64,000 nucleotides of DNA from Candidatus Poribacteria bacterium (lineage in GTDB: Bacteria > Poribacteria > WGA-4E > WGA-3G). The translations under genes and the position numbers were made by a program. The stretch covers positions 79,900 to 143,899 of the forward strand of contig JAJEDB010000043.1 in assembly GCA_022821725.1 (NCBI GenBank). Reading direction: 5' to 3'. This document shows positions 62,143-64,000 of the stretch, in pieces. The notes beneath the pieces were generated by a model. The model saw only the letters and a program-made list of their open reading frames with translations. It made no database searches and was not told the DNA's origin. How positions within the stretch are numbered: position 1 is the first letter of the stretch; every line of letters begins with the position of its first letter.

Positions 62143-63189
62143 ATGGGTGCTGTGATGCAAAACATTCTGGTGTGCCAGACAGGTGGCTGGATCGGTGATA
62201 TGGTGCTGCTAACCCCGGCGTTGCGCACCCTGAAGCAGACGTTCCGTGAATCCCGTTTGGCGCTGCTATTGCGTCCCCGCGTCGCAGATTTAATGGAATC
62301 GCACCCTTATGTTGATGCTTGCATCGTTGATGAAAAAACGGAAGGACGCCTCCGATCACTCACGAGATTCGTCCGTCAGGTCCGAAATACATCTTTTGAT
62401 CTTGCTGTGGTGTTGCATCCGACCTCATTCCGAAACGCTTTGCTACCCTTTCTGGCGCGAATTCCAATTCGCGTTGGAACGAACGTCGGTGGACGTGGGA
62501 TGCTGCTAACGGAGTCTTGTCGAGATGATGCAAGCATCCATGAAGTCCACCGGTATCTACGGGTGCTGCAGCTGCTGGATATTGATACGCCATCGGACGA
62601 TTTGGAATTCTGGCATACAGCTGCTGACCGACATGTCATTGAAAATCTCTTGCGTGCTGAAGGTGTCTCACGGGATGATCGGCTCATCGCCGTTAATTTA
62701 GGCACAACGTGGACGACGAAACGTTGGGAGGTCGTAAATTTCACCGAGGTTATCCAGCAAATTACACACCTCGTCCCAGAAGCGAAAGTTGTCCTAACAG
62801 GTTCACACGCTGAACAGAGACTGACAGAAGCGTTACCTGCCTCGTTACCGATAATTAATCTCGTCGGAAGGACATCGATCCTGCAGCTCGGTGCGCTGTT
62901 AGAGAGGTGCGATGTGTGTTTAACCTGTGATAGCGGTCCTATGCACATCGCCGCGGCTGTCGGCACCCCGACGGTAGCCCTCTTCGGTCCGACAGATCCA
63001 GTGCGACACCGTCCTTATGGCGTTGGACATACGGTCGTTGAGAAGTCAGTCTCGTGTCGTCCGTGCTACAAACGGACGTGTCATCGACGAGATACACCAC
63101 ATCTCTGTATGCAAAAAATCGGAACAGATGAAGTCGTAAAAGCGGTTGAAACAAGATTACATCAGAAGGATTGTGTTATTCAAACATAA
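62143..63189 (+). CDS. Glycosyltransferase family 9 (heptosyltransferase-like)
   Basis: 348 aa. GT-B fold transferase of LPS heptosyltransferase type: N-terminal GGWIGDMVLLTPALRTLKQT and C-terminal CDSGPMHIAAAVGTPTVALF then GPTDP. Two Cys-containing segments near the end (SCRPCYKRTCHR, PHLCMQKIG) are usual in the waaF-like group. ATG 62143 or the Met four codons on could be the start. Would add a heptose or other sugar to an outer-membrane glycolipid. Confidence 0.87.
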   Translation: MGAVMQNILVCQTGGWIGDMVLLTPALRTLKQTFRESRLALLLRPRVADLMESHPYVDACIVDEKTEGRLRSLTRFVRQVRNTSFDLAVVLHPTSFRNALLPFLARIPIRVGTNVGGRGMLLTESCRDDASIHEVHRYLRVLQLLDIDTPSDDLEFWHTAADRHVIENLLRAEGVSRDDRLIAVNLGTTWTTKRWEVVNFTEVIQQITHLVPEAKVVLTGSHAEQRLTEALPASLPIINLVGRTSILQLGALLERCDVCLTCDSGPMHIAAAVGTPTVALFGPTDPVRHRPYGVGHTVVEKSVSCRPCYKRTCHRRDTPHLCMQKIGTDEVVKAVETRLHQKDCVIQT

Positions 63190-63211
63190 AACTTATAAAA
63201 AAGGAGACTGA

Positions 63212-64000
63212 ATGAAGGACATCCGCGCATTGGTATTCGATTTCGGCGGAACTTTAGATGGAAATGGTGTCCACTGGTTGGAGCGGGCATATCAGTTTAT
63301 CCACGAACGGCATCCTGAGATTACACGTGAAGCGTTTGACGAGGCGGATAGAGCATCAATCACAGAATTCGCATTCGGCGATTCCTCCATTGAGTGGTCT
63401 TACCAAGACGCTGTGAGCACCGCGGCAGCGCGTTTGCAAAATCAGGATTCCTCTATTAAGTGGTCTTACCAAGATGGTTCCATGCTACCGATCGGTGCGG
63501 TCGCCTCTGCGTATGCGGCGCGCTGTAATTTGCGAGAGACGACTGAGGCGATTGCAGTGGGGATTTACCAACGACTCGGGTTAAGCGAGAAAATGAAAGA
63601 TGAATATGTTGAATGGTTTTGCGCCGGAGCCGCTAAAAGTCTCGCGGAGAATCGGAAATGGCTCGAAACACTTCACGACACTTATCAACTCGCTGTAATT
63701 AGTAATAACTTCGGGAACACGCGCGGATGGTGCGATGACTATGGACTATCGCCGCTGCTGGACGTGATTATAGATTCAACGGTTTTGGGGATAGCGAAGC
63801 CGGACGCTCGTATATTTGAGAAGGCTCTGTCGGAACTGGGCGTTGTCCCGAATCAAGCGATCTACGTTGGGGATAGTTATTCTGCAGATATGGTTGGCGG
63901 TAAGAACGCAGGCTTATGGACAGCGTGGCTCGTTGGGGATCAGATGAAACCGTGTCCAGACATTTCTATGGTAGATGTTCAGCTCTCTCATCTACACGAA
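63212..64000 (+). CDS. HAD family hydrolase, cut by the window end
   Basis: 263 codons visible, still open at the last base, so the 3' end is missing. ATG with AAGGAG upstream. HAD motif I DFGGTLD (catalytic Asp), motif II VISNN, motif III Lys in GIAKPDARIF, and motif IV YVGDSYSADMVGG. The cap domain holds a direct repeat, DSSIEWSYQD and DSSIKWSYQD, 22 codons apart (63380-63409 and 63446-63475, 27 of 30 bases equal). Likely a phosphatase; substrate unknown. Confidence 0.85.
   Translation, partial: MKDIRALVFDFGGTLDGNGVHWLERAYQFIHERHPEITREAFDEADRASITEFAFGDSSIEWSYQDAVSTAAARLQNQDSSIKWSYQDGSMLPIGAVASAYAARCNLRETTEAIAVGIYQRLGLSEKMKDEYVEWFCAGAAKSLAENRKWLETLHDTYQLAVISNNFGNTRGWCDDYGLSPLLDVIIDSTVLGIAKPDARIFEKALSELGVVPNQAIYVGDSYSADMVGGKNAGLWTAWLVGDQMKPCPDISMVDVQLSHLHE

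Overview
The window is about 50% GC, densely coded and bacterial. The gene repertoire points to Candidatus Poribacteria, or a close relative among sponge-associated or marine bacteria. This is inferred from four phytanoyl-CoA dioxygenase-like genes, three ASPIC/UnbV-type FG-GAP repeat proteins, a sulfatase-like enzyme, SMP-30, Gfo/Idh and DUF6785-type proteins, and dispersed intergenic repeats. No rRNA, tRNA or CRISPR array was recognised.

Layout. 0-6.6 kb: catabolic and secondary-metabolism enzymes (PhyH, amidase, SMP-30, Gfo/Idh) and a large membrane protein. 6.6-10 kb: a small coiled-coil membrane protein, a UvrD-type helicase with an embedded GIY-YIG nuclease domain, and an RHH-like gene followed by a truncated HNH nuclease. 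10-14.4 kb: purL, purQ and a TIM-barrel PEP-hydrolase-family gene. 14.4-17.2 kb: a sulfatase-like hydrolase lacking the formylglycine Cys, and PhyH. 17.4-25.9 kb: a COG2345-type regulator, a polyferredoxin, a partner-switching set (HATPase, STAS, GAF-GAF-PP2C) and DUF58/BatA-like genes. 26-31.5 kb: PhyH, rph-rdgB and efp-accB-accC. 31.6-41 kb: secreted or lipoprotein TPR, PD40 and UnbV proteins, and pncB. 41.2-43.8 kb: an ECF sigma/anti-sigma pair divergent from a DUF3500 gene. 43.9-53.4 kb: a PQQ-like propeller, FAH, a DSD1-like enzyme, YbjQ, PhyH, cysC, UnbV and a CBM-like secreted protein. 53.5-55.1 kb: a zinc-ribbon protein and a rhodanese-MoeB protein whose catalytic Cys codon is an in-frame TGA followed by a SECIS-like hairpin, so probably a selenoprotein. 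55.2-61.1 kb: a defence-like block with a Cas2-like small protein, type III Mod, Uma2 and type III Res. 61.2-64 kb: a PHP hydrolase, GT9 and a HAD hydrolase cut by the window end.

Three observations stand out. (1) The selenocysteine MoeB. (2) A composite dispersed repeat (called R1 here, about 19 copies) whose end abuts start codons and supplies an AAGGA Shine-Dalgarno on one strand, while its other strand supplies TAA stop codons to genes running the opposite way. (3) The helicase/GIY-YIG chimera. Two other non-autonomous elements are present: R2, 90 bp with 12-bp terminal inverted repeats, twice; and R3, about 231 bp, once. Several near-consensus sigma70-type promoters (TTGACA-N17-TATAAT) are visible and help fix starts.
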